Positions 34,324-43,364 of a stretch of DNA of 64,000 bases are shown piece by piece (the stretch's first letter is position 1; each line of letters starts with the position of its first letter). Both the position numbers and the translations under genes were made by a program. The notes under the pieces were generated by a model that saw only the letters and a program-made list of their open reading frames with translations, searched no databases and was not told the origin of the DNA. This DNA is from Achromobacter veterisilvae (lineage in GTDB: Bacteria > Pseudomonadota > Gammaproteobacteria > Burkholderiales > Burkholderiaceae_B), in NCBI RefSeq assembly GCF_900496975.1, contig NZ_UFQC01000004.1:1-64000 (forward strand), written 5' to 3'.

Positions 34324-35019
34324 TCAGGAAGGGCCGCCAGCCTCCAGCAGCAGTTCGCACAAGCGCTGCGCGTCGGTCCGGCCGCCGCCGCCGGAAGCAC
34401 CCTCCAACGCGATGGGCGTGACGCGCCCCCGCTCGACCATGACGCAGCGGTCGACCAGCCCCAGCAGTTCCTCCGGGTCGTGGCTGATGCACAGCAGGGC
34501 CGCGCCGCTGCGGGCCAGTTCCTCGCCGCAGCACGCGGCGAGCTGGCGGCGCAGCGCCGGATCCAGCGCGCTGAAAGGCTCGTCCAGCATCAGCAGGTCC
34601 GGTGACATGGACAGGGCGCGGGCCAGCGCCACGCGCTGCGCCATGCCGCCGGACAATTCGCCAGGCCAGGCGTGCATGGCGCCGTCCAGGCCGACGCGGG
34701 CCAGCCATTGCGCGGCCAGGGCGCGGGCCTTGGCGGGCGGATGCCCCGCTCCGCGCAAAGGCAGGGCGACGTTGTCCAGCGCGTGGCGCCATGGCAGCAG
34801 GCGGGGTTCCTGGAACATCAGCACGGGAAGCCGGAAGCCGTTGCGCAGCGCGCCGCCGCTGGGGCGCGCCAGGCCGGCGGCCAGGCGCAGCAGGCTGCTC
34901 TTGCCGGCGCCGCTGGGGCCGATCAGGCCCAGCCGCTCGCCGGGCCGCAAGCGCAGATCCACGTCCCGCAACACGGTCTGCGCGCCATAGCGCAGGGAAA
35001 GGGATTGCATCTCAAGCAT
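34324..35019 (-). CDS. ABC transporter ATP-binding protein
   Basis: This 231-residue ATPase has Walker A GPSGAGKS at residues 34-41, signature LSGGMAQR, Walker B LLMLDEPF and the switch His in CISHDPEEL. It is of the nitrate/sulfonate/thiamine-precursor type. Its start overlaps the permease end by 8 bp. With the permease and binding protein upstream it completes a small uptake system placed with a TonB receptor. Confidence 0.92.
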   Translation of the reverse strand: MLEMQSLSLRYGAQTVLRDVDLRLRPGERLGLIGPSGAGKSSLLRLAAGLARPSGGALRNGFRLPVLMFQEPRLLPWRHALDNVALPLRGAGHPPAKARALAAQWLARVGLDGAMHAWPGELSGGMAQRVALARALSMSPDLLMLDEPFSALDPALRRQLAACCGEELARSGAALLCISHDPEELLGLVDRCVMVERGRVTPIALEGASGGGGRTDAQRLCELLLEAGGPS

Positions 35020-35821
35020 GGCTGGGCTCCATCCAGCGGCCCAGCCGGCGTTGCAGCGGCTGCAGGAAGGCGAATTCCAGCAGGGCCACCAGGCCCAGGA
35101 TCAGCAGCACCCAGGCAAAGAGTTCGGCGGTGTCGAAAGTGCTGCGGGCATTGGCCAGCGCGTAGCCCACGCCGTTTTCGGCGCCCAGCACTTCGGCCAT
35201 GACCACCAGCCGCACGCCCCCGCAGGCCGCGATCAACAGCGCGGCCAGGAGCGGCGCGCTGAGCGCGGGCAGGTACAGGTGGCGCAGGCGCAGCCAGGGG
35301 CCGTAGCGGTAGACGTGGGTCATCTCGATCAGCTTGCGGTCCACGTGCAGCATGCCCTTGACGGTGTTGACGTACATGCCGGGCGCCATCATCAGCGTGG
35401 TGATGAAGATCACCATGGGCGAACCCAGCCCGAACCACAGCATGGCCAGCACCACGACGACGACCGGCGGCATGGCCATCAGCAGCCAGCGCAGCGGCTC
35501 GATCAGTCCGCGCAGGCGGGCGCTGTGCCCGGCCAGCACGCCCAGCGCGAAGCCGATGGACGCGCCCGCCAGCACGCCCACGCCGATGCGCATCAGGCTG
35601 ACGCCCGCGTTGGCGAAGAACTGCGGACTGCGCACCAGCGGGCCGACGGCGCGCAGCGCCTCCCAGGGCGTGGCCATGAGCAGCGGGCCGAGCTGGCGCG
35701 CGGCCACGTGCCAGGCCAGCAGAAGCAGCAATACGCCGGCGGCGCTCCAGGCGCGCGAGGTGCGCGCGGGCGCGGCGAGGACGGGGCCCTTTGCGGACGC
35801 GTTCATCGGATCGGCGCTCAT
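35012..35821 (-). CDS. ABC transporter permease
   Basis: This 269-residue inner-membrane permease has about six helices, with an N-terminal segment WSAAGVLLLLLAWHVAARQL and the coupling loop LIEMTHVYRYGPWLRLRHLYLPA. It overlaps the binding-protein gene by 4 bp upstream and the ATPase gene by 8 bp downstream. Only one permease gene is present, so it should act as a homodimer. Confidence 0.92.
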   Translation of the reverse strand: MSADPMNASAKGPVLAAPARTSRAWSAAGVLLLLLAWHVAARQLGPLLMATPWEALRAVGPLVRSPQFFANAGVSLMRIGVGVLAGASIGFALGVLAGHSARLRGLIEPLRWLLMAMPPVVVVVLAMLWFGLGSPMVIFITTLMMAPGMYVNTVKGMLHVDRKLIEMTHVYRYGPWLRLRHLYLPALSAPLLAALLIAACGGVRLVVMAEVLGAENGVGYALANARSTFDTAELFAWVLLILGLVALLEFAFLQPLQRRLGRWMEPSHA

Positions 35822-36822
35822 GGTCCGTAGAACCCGGCGGGCGGCAGGCTGCCGCCGATGGCTTGCGGGGAGCGGGCGGCCAGCAGGCTATACAAGGCCT
35901 CGAGCTCGGGGCGCGCGTCCTGGGCGCTGCGGGTGTCCAGGCGGGTGCCGCGGATGGCGGTCTCGATGGCCGGCTGGGGCAGGTGCGGCAAGTGCTCGCG
36001 CACCAGCGCGGCGCAGTCGGCGGGATGTTCGGCGCACCAGCGGGCGGAGGCGGCGTAGGCCTGGTTCACGGCGCGGCACAGTTCCGTGTCGCCCGCCACG
36101 CCGGCCGAGGCCATGACGCCGGCCTGGGGCAGCGAGGGCTGGGCCGGGAAGGCGCCGCGCCAGGCCTGCTCCAGGCTCTGGCCGCGGTGCAGCGCGGGCG
36201 CCCCTGCGGTCTGGCCGGCGCGCCACAGCAGCAGCGAGGCCATGGGTTCGACCAGCAGCGCCTGGTCGGCCTGGCCATTGAGCATCAGCGCTATCGCGTC
36301 CTGGCCGTCGCGGGTGCGGCGCAGCGCCACCGGCGCCAGGCCGCGCGCCGCATGGGCTTCGAGCAAGGTATCCAGCAGCACGGCCGGCAAGTCGCGCTGG
36401 AACGGCACCACCAGTTCGCGGCCGGCCAGGTCTTCGAAGGTCTGCACGGCCGGATCGCGGCTGACCAGCCATAGAATGCCCCAGACCGATATATTCAGCA
36501 GGCGCACCGGCATGCCGCGGTTGTGCAGCAAGGCGGGCAGCGTGCAGGGCGCGGCGCTGAAATCGAGCTCCCCGTTGACCAGCAGCGTGCGCAACTGGTC
36601 CGGGGTCTGCCACAGGCGGAAGCGCAGTTGGCCCGCGCGCTCGGCCAGCGCGCCGGTGGCCGCCATGTGCATCAAGGGGTAGCTGACCACGGCGCCGGGG
36701 CCGGCCAGCGTCAACACGTCATGGCGGCGCGTCGCCGCCGCGCGGGCGGCGGGCAGGATGGGCAGCAGGGCTGCCCCAAGTGCGGCGGCGCACAAGCGGC
36801 GGCGCGTAGGCGAGTCTTTCAT
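35818..36822 (-). CDS. ABC transporter periplasmic binding protein
   Basis: This 334-residue exported protein has N-terminus MKDSPTRRRLCAAALGAALL, with an Arg-rich start and hydrophobic core compatible with Sec or weak Tat export. The fold is NitT/NMT1-like (MHMAATGALAERAGQLRFRL, PDQLRTLLVNGELDFSAAPC). It is the first gene of the leftward operon binding protein-permease-ATPase-CopD-TonB receptor-CopD. Pairing with an outer-membrane receptor suggests a scarce metal complex or a vitamin-like ligand, but this is inference. Confidence 0.9.
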   Translation of the reverse strand: MKDSPTRRRLCAAALGAALLPILPAARAAATRRHDVLTLAGPGAVVSYPLMHMAATGALAERAGQLRFRLWQTPDQLRTLLVNGELDFSAAPCTLPALLHNRGMPVRLLNISVWGILWLVSRDPAVQTFEDLAGRELVVPFQRDLPAVLLDTLLEAHAARGLAPVALRRTRDGQDAIALMLNGQADQALLVEPMASLLLWRAGQTAGAPALHRGQSLEQAWRGAFPAQPSLPQAGVMASAGVAGDTELCRAVNQAYAASARWCAEHPADCAALVREHLPHLPQPAIETAIRGTRLDTRSAQDARPELEALYSLLAARSPQAIGGSLPPAGFYGP

Positions 36823-36828
36823 TGGATT

Positions 36829-36847
36829 TCAAATAAGAATTGTTATC
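36829..36847. promoter_or_regulatory. Fur-box-like sequence in the divergent binding-protein/Crp region
   Basis: TCAAATAAGAATTGTTATC matches the 19-bp Fur consensus at 12 of 19 positions, with the right half TTATC intact. It lies 7-25 bp upstream of the leftward binding-protein gene and about 40 bp upstream of the Crp/Fnr gene. A weak match, listed because a TonB receptor operon follows. Confidence 0.4.
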
Positions 36848-36883
36848 GTTTAAGATTCTCCCATTCACGCTGAAAGACCCAGA

Positions 36884-37603
36884 ATGACAAATATCAATCT
36901 GCCCGGGCCGGGCCCGGCCGATCTGTTGGCCAGGCACCCGCTGCTGCAGGGCCTGCCGTCCGGCATGGCTCCCGAAGTGGCCGCCGACCTGCTGCGCGGC
37001 GCCAGCCCGCTGCGCGCCGAGGCGGGGCAGGTCCTGTTCGGCGAAGGCGACGAGGCGCTCCACTATCTGCTGATCGAAAGCGGCCAGGCCGAAGTCGTGC
37101 GCTATGGCTACAACGGCGACGAACGGGTGTTCCGCGTGTTCGAACCCGGCCAGTTGATGGCCGAGGCGGCCATGTTCATGCCTCACGGCCGTTATCCGAT
37201 GCAGGCGCGCGCCCGCAGCGCGCTGCTGGGCTGGCGGCTGAGCCGCCGCTCGCTGCACGACGCCTGCCGGCGCTGGCCGGACCTGGCGCTCAAGCTGCTG
37301 GCCGCGCTCAGCAAGGGCCTGTACGACCAGGTGAACAAGGTGGACTGGATGACCTCCAGCTCCGCGCCCGAACGGCTGGCCAATTACCTGATGGGGCTGC
37401 ACGAGCGCCAGGGCGCGATGGTGACGCTGCCGCTGAACCAGCGCCAGCTCGCCGCGCACCTGGGCATCCGCGCCGAAACCTTGAGCCGCCTGCTCAACGA
37501 CTGGCAGACGCAGGGCTATATCAGCGGCAAGCGCCGCCAATGGGCCGTGCATGACCCGGCGCACCTGGCCAGGCTGGCGACGACGGCGAAGCGGCCGTTC
37601 TGA
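36884..37603 (+). CDS. Crp/Fnr-family transcriptional regulator
   Basis: This 239-residue regulator has an N-terminal cyclic-nucleotide-binding-type beta-barrel (AEAGQVLFGEGDEALHYLLI) and a C-terminal Crp helix-turn-helix (LNQRQLAAHLGIRAETLSRL). The Cys cluster of true Fnr is not present, so an iron-sulfur oxygen sensor is unlikely. Dnr/NnrR-type members sense nitric oxide through haem. It is divergent from the ABC/TonB operon and 94 bp upstream of a truncated-haemoglobin gene, and may control one or both. Confidence 0.92.
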   Translation: MTNINLPGPGPADLLARHPLLQGLPSGMAPEVAADLLRGASPLRAEAGQVLFGEGDEALHYLLIESGQAEVVRYGYNGDERVFRVFEPGQLMAEAAMFMPHGRYPMQARARSALLGWRLSRRSLHDACRRWPDLALKLLAALSKGLYDQVNKVDWMTSSSAPERLANYLMGLHERQGAMVTLPLNQRQLAAHLGIRAETLSRLLNDWQTQGYISGKRRQWAVHDPAHLARLATTAKRPF

Positions 37604-37696
37604 AGCGGGGACGCGGCCGGACGACAATGACTTTTGTCATCGGCGCGGCGGCGGCGGCAACGGACAATGCGGACAGATCGTCTCCCCTGCCCCGCC

Positions 37697-38407
37697 ATGC
37701 CCCTGTCCGCCCCCGCTCCCGCCTCCCCGCCGATCACTGAAGAAGCTATCCGGCGGCTGGTGCACCGCTTCTATGCGCAGGTGCGCCAGGACGAAACGCT
37801 GGGGCCGATCTTCAACGCGCGCGTGGCGGACTGGGATCATCACCTGGAGATGCTGTGCGACTTCTGGTCTTCGCTGCTGCTGGGCACGCGCCGCTTCAAG
37901 GGCGCGCCGATCCCGGCGCATGCGCGCATCCCGGACCTGTCATGGCCCTTGTTCCAGCGCTGGCTGGCCCTGTTCCACGGCGTCACCGCCGGGCTGGACC
38001 ACCCGGCCCTGCAGGCGCAGGCCGACGCCATGGCCGAGCGCATCGCGGCCAAGCTCTGGAGCGTGTGGCAGACGCGGCAGTCGCTGCCGCGCCTGCCCGA
38101 CACGCTGCCGGAAGGCGTGCGGCCCTATCGGGAAAGCCCGGTGTTCACGCCCGACAACCTGCCGGCCGGGCTGCGCTCGGCGCATACGACCAAGGACGGG
38201 ACCTGGGGTTTATTGAAGGTGCACGCGGGCGTGCTGCGCTACACGCTGGATGACCCGCCGCACACCGAAGCGGTGCTGGCGGCGGGGCAGCAGGTGGTGA
38301 TCGAGCCCCAGGTCCGCCACCACGTGGCGTTCGAACTGCCGGGCAGTTTCCAGATCACCTTCTGCCGGGCCGGCGACGCGGAGCCGCCGGCCCCTGGCGG
38401 CGCCTGA
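37697..38407 (+). CDS. Group III truncated haemoglobin fused to a DUF1971 (TehB-like) domain
   Basis: This 236-residue protein starts MPLSAPAPASPPITEEAIRR; upstream ATG (37667) and TTG (37634) starts are possible. The first 120 residues match group III truncated globins of the Campylobacter Ctb type: B10 Tyr at about Y26 (HRFYAQVRQDETLGPIFN), proximal His at about H74 (PAHARIPD), and PLFQRWLALF. Residues about 135-225 form a DUF1971 cupin-like domain (YRESPVFTPDNLPAGL, VVIEPQVRHHVAF). The globin family handles oxygen or nitric oxide. The DUF1971 fusion and the adjoining Crp/Fnr gene point to nitrosative stress. The second domain's function is unknown. Confidence 0.85.
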   Translation: MPLSAPAPASPPITEEAIRRLVHRFYAQVRQDETLGPIFNARVADWDHHLEMLCDFWSSLLLGTRRFKGAPIPAHARIPDLSWPLFQRWLALFHGVTAGLDHPALQAQADAMAERIAAKLWSVWQTRQSLPRLPDTLPEGVRPYRESPVFTPDNLPAGLRSAHTTKDGTWGLLKVHAGVLRYTLDDPPHTEAVLAAGQQVVIEPQVRHHVAFELPGSFQITFCRAGDAEPPAPGGA

Positions 38408-38412
38408 GGCGC

Positions 38413-39231
38413 CTACTTCTTGCCGGAAGCGTCCTGCTCCACCACCATATCCAGCACGTACACCTTCGACGGCGCGTCCGCGGGCGGATTCTTCCAGTCG
38501 TACTGCTTCACGCGCAGCACGGTGCGCACGCCATCGCGATGCTCATAGCCTTCGATGGACTGGTACAGCGGATGCCACTTGTCCTTGGCGGGCTGCTGTA
38601 TGCCCGCCTCGTTGTAGCGGCGCTCGCGCACCATCAGGCACTGGTAGCCGGGAATCATGGGGTGGCTGCATTCCACCTTTTTCGCGGCGACTTCCAGGAA
38701 CCGGATCTCGCCGGCGCTGCCGTAGAGGGTTTCGGGCGTGGGTTCGCCGACGAACGTCAGCACGCTGCCGTCCTTGGCCACCAGTTCCAGTCCGGGTTCG
38801 GCGGCATCGCCGCTGAGCGTCGCGCGCAGGTCCCCTTTCATGCGCTGGCCGATTTCGGCGTCCAACTGCATCAGGCTTTGTTCGCACGCCTTCATCGTGG
38901 AAGCCAGGTTTGCAACGTGCAGCACGCCATCCTTATAGGTGTATCCGCCGAATTGCGCGTTGCAGCCGCCGCGGATGTTCAAGGCGTCGCTGGTGAACGC
39001 CAGGCGCAACGGGTGTTCGACCCCGGCCTGGAGCGCGGCGATGGATTTGCCCGAAGCATCCGTGGCCGAGGCCAGGCGCCAGTAATAGGCGGGCAAGGTC
39101 ACGGCAGGGCTGGCGGGCGAGGTGGCGGCGTTGGTAGGCATGGAGGACGATCCTTCGCGAGGAGAGGAAGCCGGAGCGCAAGCTTGCAGCAGCGCGGCGC
39201 ATACGGACGCAAGGAGGATGGTTCTTTTCAT
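38413..39231 (-). CDS. META/DUF4377-domain lipoprotein
   Basis: This 272-residue lipoprotein begins MKRTILLASVCAALLQACAP with the lipobox LLQAC at 14-18; longer upstream frame lacks a signal. Residues about 50-150 match the META (HslJ-like) domain (LRLAFTSDALNIRGGCNAQF). A DUF4377-type region ends the protein (CLMVRERRYNEAGIQ, WHPLYQSIEGYEHRDG). HslJ proteins are linked to novobiocin tolerance and heat shock; the role here is unknown. It converges with the globin gene, the two stops lying about 5 bp apart. Confidence 0.88.
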   Translation of the reverse strand: MKRTILLASVCAALLQACAPASSPREGSSSMPTNAATSPASPAVTLPAYYWRLASATDASGKSIAALQAGVEHPLRLAFTSDALNIRGGCNAQFGGYTYKDGVLHVANLASTMKACEQSLMQLDAEIGQRMKGDLRATLSGDAAEPGLELVAKDGSVLTFVGEPTPETLYGSAGEIRFLEVAAKKVECSHPMIPGYQCLMVRERRYNEAGIQQPAKDKWHPLYQSIEGYEHRDGVRTVLRVKQYDWKNPPADAPSKVYVLDMVVEQDASGKK

Positions 39232-39434
39232 GGTGGGTCCTTTCAGCCGGATGGCACTGATGAAAAGCGGCATTCTACGTCCGGGGCATGGACGGATCTG
39301 GCGGACTGGCCGCCAGACCGTTTCCAAATCTTGCCGACCCGCCATAGCGATAAACCAGGGAGATTACAGTTGGAAACGATGTTGGCACTACGCGCCGCGA
39401 ATCGATTCGCGCGGGGTCTGCGGCAGTCGGAACA

Positions 39435-40733
39435 CTAGAAGTCAGCGGCCAATGCCTCGGCCATGCCTTTGAAGTAGCCGTGAACATCCGAAGACCCGGT
39501 CCAGTAAGCCAGGTTTCCAATGACATACAAGCGCTTCTTCGCGCGCGTCACGGCAACGTTGACCAGATTGGGGGTTTTCCCCGCGAAACCGGAAATAACG
39601 CCCGGCTTCAAAGGATCTCCGCCCAGCAGGAAAATGACGTAGTCGGCTTCTTTGCCTTGAAAGGTGTGAACAGTGCCGCACATTTCATCGGAATTCTTCC
39701 GGCCATAACGGGGTTCGAGCAGATCGGTCATCTGTTCGGCAACCCGTTTGAAGGGCGTCACGATATAGACCTTGAGTTTGCCCTCGGCGTCTCGCAGGTT
39801 TCCTTCTATCAGCGTTTCGACCATGGACATGGCACGCCCGCCGTGGTCCGGGATCCAATGCCCATCGGCGCCGTGAACCGGCATATCGATCCACTGGCTG
39901 TCGGGCACGGCTCCGTCGAGGCTGTCCTTGCCCGCACCGTAAACCATTTTTCCGCCATAGGCGATCTTGTTGGAAATATCGAACATGGGATTCAGGCAAC
40001 GGCGGTGCACCACCAACGGCGCTCCCAGCCAAATCCGATTGTCCGCGCCATCCCGATCCAGGTACGTGCCGAACCGATTGGAATGGTCCGCCAGCGTCTG
40101 CGCAGACGCTGCGGGGGGAACGTAGCGAATATCCGCGCCGCAGCGTTCGCGCAACGGTTCGGTGAGCTCTTTCGGCACGCCCACCACCGGTTCCAACTGG
40201 AGGGGATCGCCTACGATCACTGCCCGCTTGGCACGCCACAAGGCCCCCACGGCCTGTTGAGGCGCGGCCTGTCCAGCCTCGTCGATGAGCACCCATGCCA
40301 ATTGCTCCTCCCGCACGCCTCGAAACAACCTTGGAAATGACGCAAACGTCGTCGATATCAAGGGGACAACCAGGAAGAAGGTGTCCCACAGCGGCATGGG
40401 GCCGGAACGGAACTGGTTGGCGTTGATCTGCCCCTGCAAGAGGGACGCGAACGCGTATAGCGTGGGTTTCAGCTTGCGCCACGCCGCCACAACAAAAGCC
40501 TTGTGCAGCTCCATTGCCGCCACGAAAAGCTCGCGCCTGGCTTTGAATACTTCCTCATCCTGGTAGGGCGAGCTGCTATGGAAAACGTCTCGCGATACGC
40601 CGAACAAGTTCCAGGCGGCACTTGGGGGGTCTCCCAAACCGGCGTCGACCAGCGCTTGCCGATACTGGGCCAGCAAGGCCTGCTTGCCGTGCAGCGCCTG
40701 TTCCGCTTGGGCGCAAGGCGCCCTTACGCTCAA
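39435..40733 (-). CDS. SF1 (UPF1/DNA2-like) helicase, C-terminal part, separated by frameshift
   Basis: This 432-residue stretch carries the second half of a superfamily 1 helicase: motif II as VLIDEAGQAAPQQ, motif III-like VIVGDPLQLEPV, motif V VHTFQGKEADYVIF and motif VI VNVAVTRAKKRLYVIG. It lacks Walker A, which is found in the preceding gene fragment in another frame. The only start is a TTG at 40733, just where the reading frame changes, so this is a continuation rather than an independent gene. The combined protein would be about 1200 residues. DNA or RNA unwinding is the family role. Confidence 0.85.
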   Translation of the reverse strand: MSVRAPCAQAEQALHGKQALLAQYRQALVDAGLGDPPSAAWNLFGVSRDVFHSSSPYQDEEVFKARRELFVAAMELHKAFVVAAWRKLKPTLYAFASLLQGQINANQFRSGPMPLWDTFFLVVPLISTTFASFPRLFRGVREEQLAWVLIDEAGQAAPQQAVGALWRAKRAVIVGDPLQLEPVVGVPKELTEPLRERCGADIRYVPPAASAQTLADHSNRFGTYLDRDGADNRIWLGAPLVVHRRCLNPMFDISNKIAYGGKMVYGAGKDSLDGAVPDSQWIDMPVHGADGHWIPDHGGRAMSMVETLIEGNLRDAEGKLKVYIVTPFKRVAEQMTDLLEPRYGRKNSDEMCGTVHTFQGKEADYVIFLLGGDPLKPGVISGFAGKTPNLVNVAVTRAKKRLYVIGNLAYWTGSSDVHGYFKGMAEALAADF

Positions 40734-43068
40734 CGACGGCCTGGCTGCGGATCTCTGCTACCGCGAGGCAGTGCCGATAAGCGTCTTCCGCCAATTGAAC
40801 CGCTTTCAGGGCGGAATCGAAAGCGGTCGAAGGGTCGGCTATCCGCTCGCTCAGTGAGTTGACGGCGGCATCGTAAACGGCTTGCGCCCGAAGGACTTCC
40901 TGCTCCAGGCGGGCCGCCCGATCATGCCAGGTGGAGGCCCCGGTTTCCTCGGACCGCAGAGCGCTTATCTGCCGATGCTTTTCATCGATTCTTGCATTGA
41001 GATCGTCATAGCGGGCCTGCCAAGCTCTGGCCGATGCACGATTGAAGATCGACTTCATCAGGCCTGGCTGTATCGCTTGATGCGCTTGGCGGTCATCTCG
41101 CAATACCTCCACGTCCATCCGCAGGTGCGCGAGTATCTGCTGGAACTCGTCAGGGGTCTTTGCCGGCTTGTCGCGCAAGAGCGCCGCGTGGGCCTCCTGG
41201 GCCTGGTTGAAGGCATCCCGAGCCGAGCGCAGATTTTCGAACAACACCAGCGCCCGCTTGGACGCTTCAAACTCGCCACTGGCCGCGTCCAGCGCCGCGC
41301 GAGCATTCGCCTCCTCGCTCATCGCCGCCCGATAGGCTGATTCGAGCATGGTTCGGGACTGCTTGAGCTGCTCGATTTCGGGCAAGAGCCGTTCGGTTTC
41401 CCTCAGTTGGGTCGCCAATGTGCCCGCCCGCTCCAACGCGCTGCGGGCCTTCGCCCTGGCTTCGGCATAACGGGATCTCGCTTCGGTCCAGGAAGGAACT
41501 TGGGCGCCAAATTCCTCTACCCACTCCGGCAGCGTGAAGGGACGCAATGGATTGGGCGCCTTGGGTGGATCCGCCTCTGCCGATTTTCCCGCAGGGGCGT
41601 TATCGCGAATGCCATACCAGAATCGGCTGAGAAAGGCGCCCCGATTTGCCTGGCTGCCCAGCACCGCGGAAACCATCCCCCAGCGCTGCCGCTGAGGCTG
41701 GCGTTCCTTGTCACGCTCACGCAATCCCACGGAATCCGCCACTTCCGAAAAGTAGTCGATATCAATCCTCGGATCGATTGCGCCTACCCCCGGAAGCTCT
41801 TTGCTAATGTTCTCCACAGCGCCATTGTTTGCGCTGCTGACGACGATGCCAAAGCCGCGCAGTCGCTCGTCGAGTTCCCACACCGGATACTGGTGGCGTT
41901 CCACTTCGAGCTTCTGCTTGAATGCCTGCAGAGGATCATTGAACTCGTACAGGACATCCGCACGCTGCTGCACCACGGATGCGACAATGTCCTTGAGCAT
42001 GGTCGTCTTGCCAGTCCCGGGCGGGCCGTTCACCGAGAACAACCCTTGCTCCGCCAGATCGCGCATAACGGCGTTCACGGCAAACTGTTGGGCCGTCACC
42101 AGCGGGAACTTGGCGGGCCAGCACGACAACGGCATAAAGCGGGGATGCACTCCGTCGACCAGGCAATCGCGCGCGGCATCCACATCGATACGCTCGGGAT
42201 GCCTGGGCATCTCCAGATACTGGGTCAAGGCGTTGCCGCAAGTGCGGGAGACATACTCGCGCTCGACCCGCTCCAGTTCTTCCGCGAAGAAGCTGTTCAA
42301 GGGATCTTCAGGCCGTTTGGCATCCGATTTCTCAGATACCTTTTGCGCCTGGATGATCCAGTCGCTCTGGCTCTGCGGCGCCCACCCACATGCTTCGAAT
42401 ACCAGATCCGAGATATCACGGACATCTGCGGCATCAAGCGGACGCCGTTTCACTCTTGGCTCAATCGGTTCTTCTTCGGCGCGCTTTATGGCCTCCTTGT
42501 CCGCTTCCGGCTCCAGGATCAACTGGCGTGCGACAAGTAGCAAATCCACTTTGGCGGCGATTTTCTCGTACACCCCGTCTGCACCGAAAAACCCCGAAAA
42601 ATTGAAGCGTGTGGCGCCGGCTTGCGCAGCGCTCATGCACCCCATGGCCCAGGGAACGGAACTGATGAAAATCCTGCCTGAAACATATCCGTTCTCGTCG
42701 ATGGGAATAACGAACGCCGCTGCGTCCGCCGGCGCTCGTTGTTCGGAAAGATCCAGTACGGGCGCATCCAACAAGGTCCGCGCGGATTCGATGAAATCAG
42801 CGCCCGGGACAATACCGCCAAAAAGCAGGAAACGCTTGCGATGGCGGAACAACGTTCGCAGACGTTCGAGCTTCTGCGGGTCTTTCCAGGGCATTTGATC
42901 GTCGCCCGGCGCCTGAGGAGAAAGCGCCCATACGCAATGATCCTTGCGAAGCTCCGGAACGGGCGGCTTTTGCGGACTGAGATATTCAAAAGTCTGCCAA
43001 AGCCTCAGAGCGGAGAGTGCCTCTTGATCCTTGGAACGAGCCCCATCCTCATTTTTCATAGCTGCCAT
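40576..43068 (-). CDS. SF1 (UPF1/DNA2-like) helicase, N-terminal part, frameshifted
   Basis: This frame encodes 830 residues, but only the part to about 40735 reads as helicase; the last ~50 residues are out-of-frame. It contains an N-terminal domain (residues 1-330), Walker A GPPGTGKTT, a segment SSANNGAVENISKELP, and a long charged coiled coil of about 200 residues (EARAKARSALERAGTLATQL onward) inserted before motif II. The motif II-VI half continues in another frame at 39435-40733. A +1 shift near 40720-40760 would rejoin them. GC is visibly lower than in surrounding genes. Such helicases often occur in accessory or defence loci, but no partner gene is evident. Confidence 0.8.
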   Translation of the reverse strand: MAAMKNEDGARSKDQEALSALRLWQTFEYLSPQKPPVPELRKDHCVWALSPQAPGDDQMPWKDPQKLERLRTLFRHRKRFLLFGGIVPGADFIESARTLLDAPVLDLSEQRAPADAAAFVIPIDENGYVSGRIFISSVPWAMGCMSAAQAGATRFNFSGFFGADGVYEKIAAKVDLLLVARQLILEPEADKEAIKRAEEEPIEPRVKRRPLDAADVRDISDLVFEACGWAPQSQSDWIIQAQKVSEKSDAKRPEDPLNSFFAEELERVEREYVSRTCGNALTQYLEMPRHPERIDVDAARDCLVDGVHPRFMPLSCWPAKFPLVTAQQFAVNAVMRDLAEQGLFSVNGPPGTGKTTMLKDIVASVVQQRADVLYEFNDPLQAFKQKLEVERHQYPVWELDERLRGFGIVVSSANNGAVENISKELPGVGAIDPRIDIDYFSEVADSVGLRERDKERQPQRQRWGMVSAVLGSQANRGAFLSRFWYGIRDNAPAGKSAEADPPKAPNPLRPFTLPEWVEEFGAQVPSWTEARSRYAEARAKARSALERAGTLATQLRETERLLPEIEQLKQSRTMLESAYRAAMSEEANARAALDAASGEFEASKRALVLFENLRSARDAFNQAQEAHAALLRDKPAKTPDEFQQILAHLRMDVEVLRDDRQAHQAIQPGLMKSIFNRASARAWQARYDDLNARIDEKHRQISALRSEETGASTWHDRAARLEQEVLRAQAVYDAAVNSLSERIADPSTAFDSALKAVQLAEDAYRHCLAVAEIRSQAVVERKGALRPSGTGAARQAGLAGPVSASAGRRRFGRPPKCRLELVRRIARRFP

Positions 43069-43364
43069 GCCAACGCGTCCCTTTCAATTCCGGCTGTGCT
43101 TTTAATACGTTAAGCATCGGATTTTGACACAGAGTTACAAGCCATCCTGACCATAACGCCGATTCCGCCGCGACCAAAAGACATTCTGCTGGCAGCGTCG
43201 CTCGGGGAATATTCGTCTCCTCTTGCGCGTCCATCCCAATGACATGCCGCAAACGCCGCGCCGCGCAGCACGACCGCACGGCATGGCGTCCAGACCAACC
43301 TGCCGATCGCGCCGTCCGCGGCGTCCTCTACAGCGCGCATCGGCGCAGAGCGGGAGTGCTTGAT
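43069..43364. other. Intergenic region between the helicase and ModA-like genes
   Basis: This 296-bp stretch should carry promoters for both divergent genes. Reading frames across it (including an upstream extension of the ModA-like gene) have no family-like sequence. I see no repeat or RNA gene. Confidence 0.4.

Noticed and set aside
36884-37603. Oxygen-sensing Fnr
   Set aside because: The N-terminal Cys cluster required for the iron-sulfur centre is absent.
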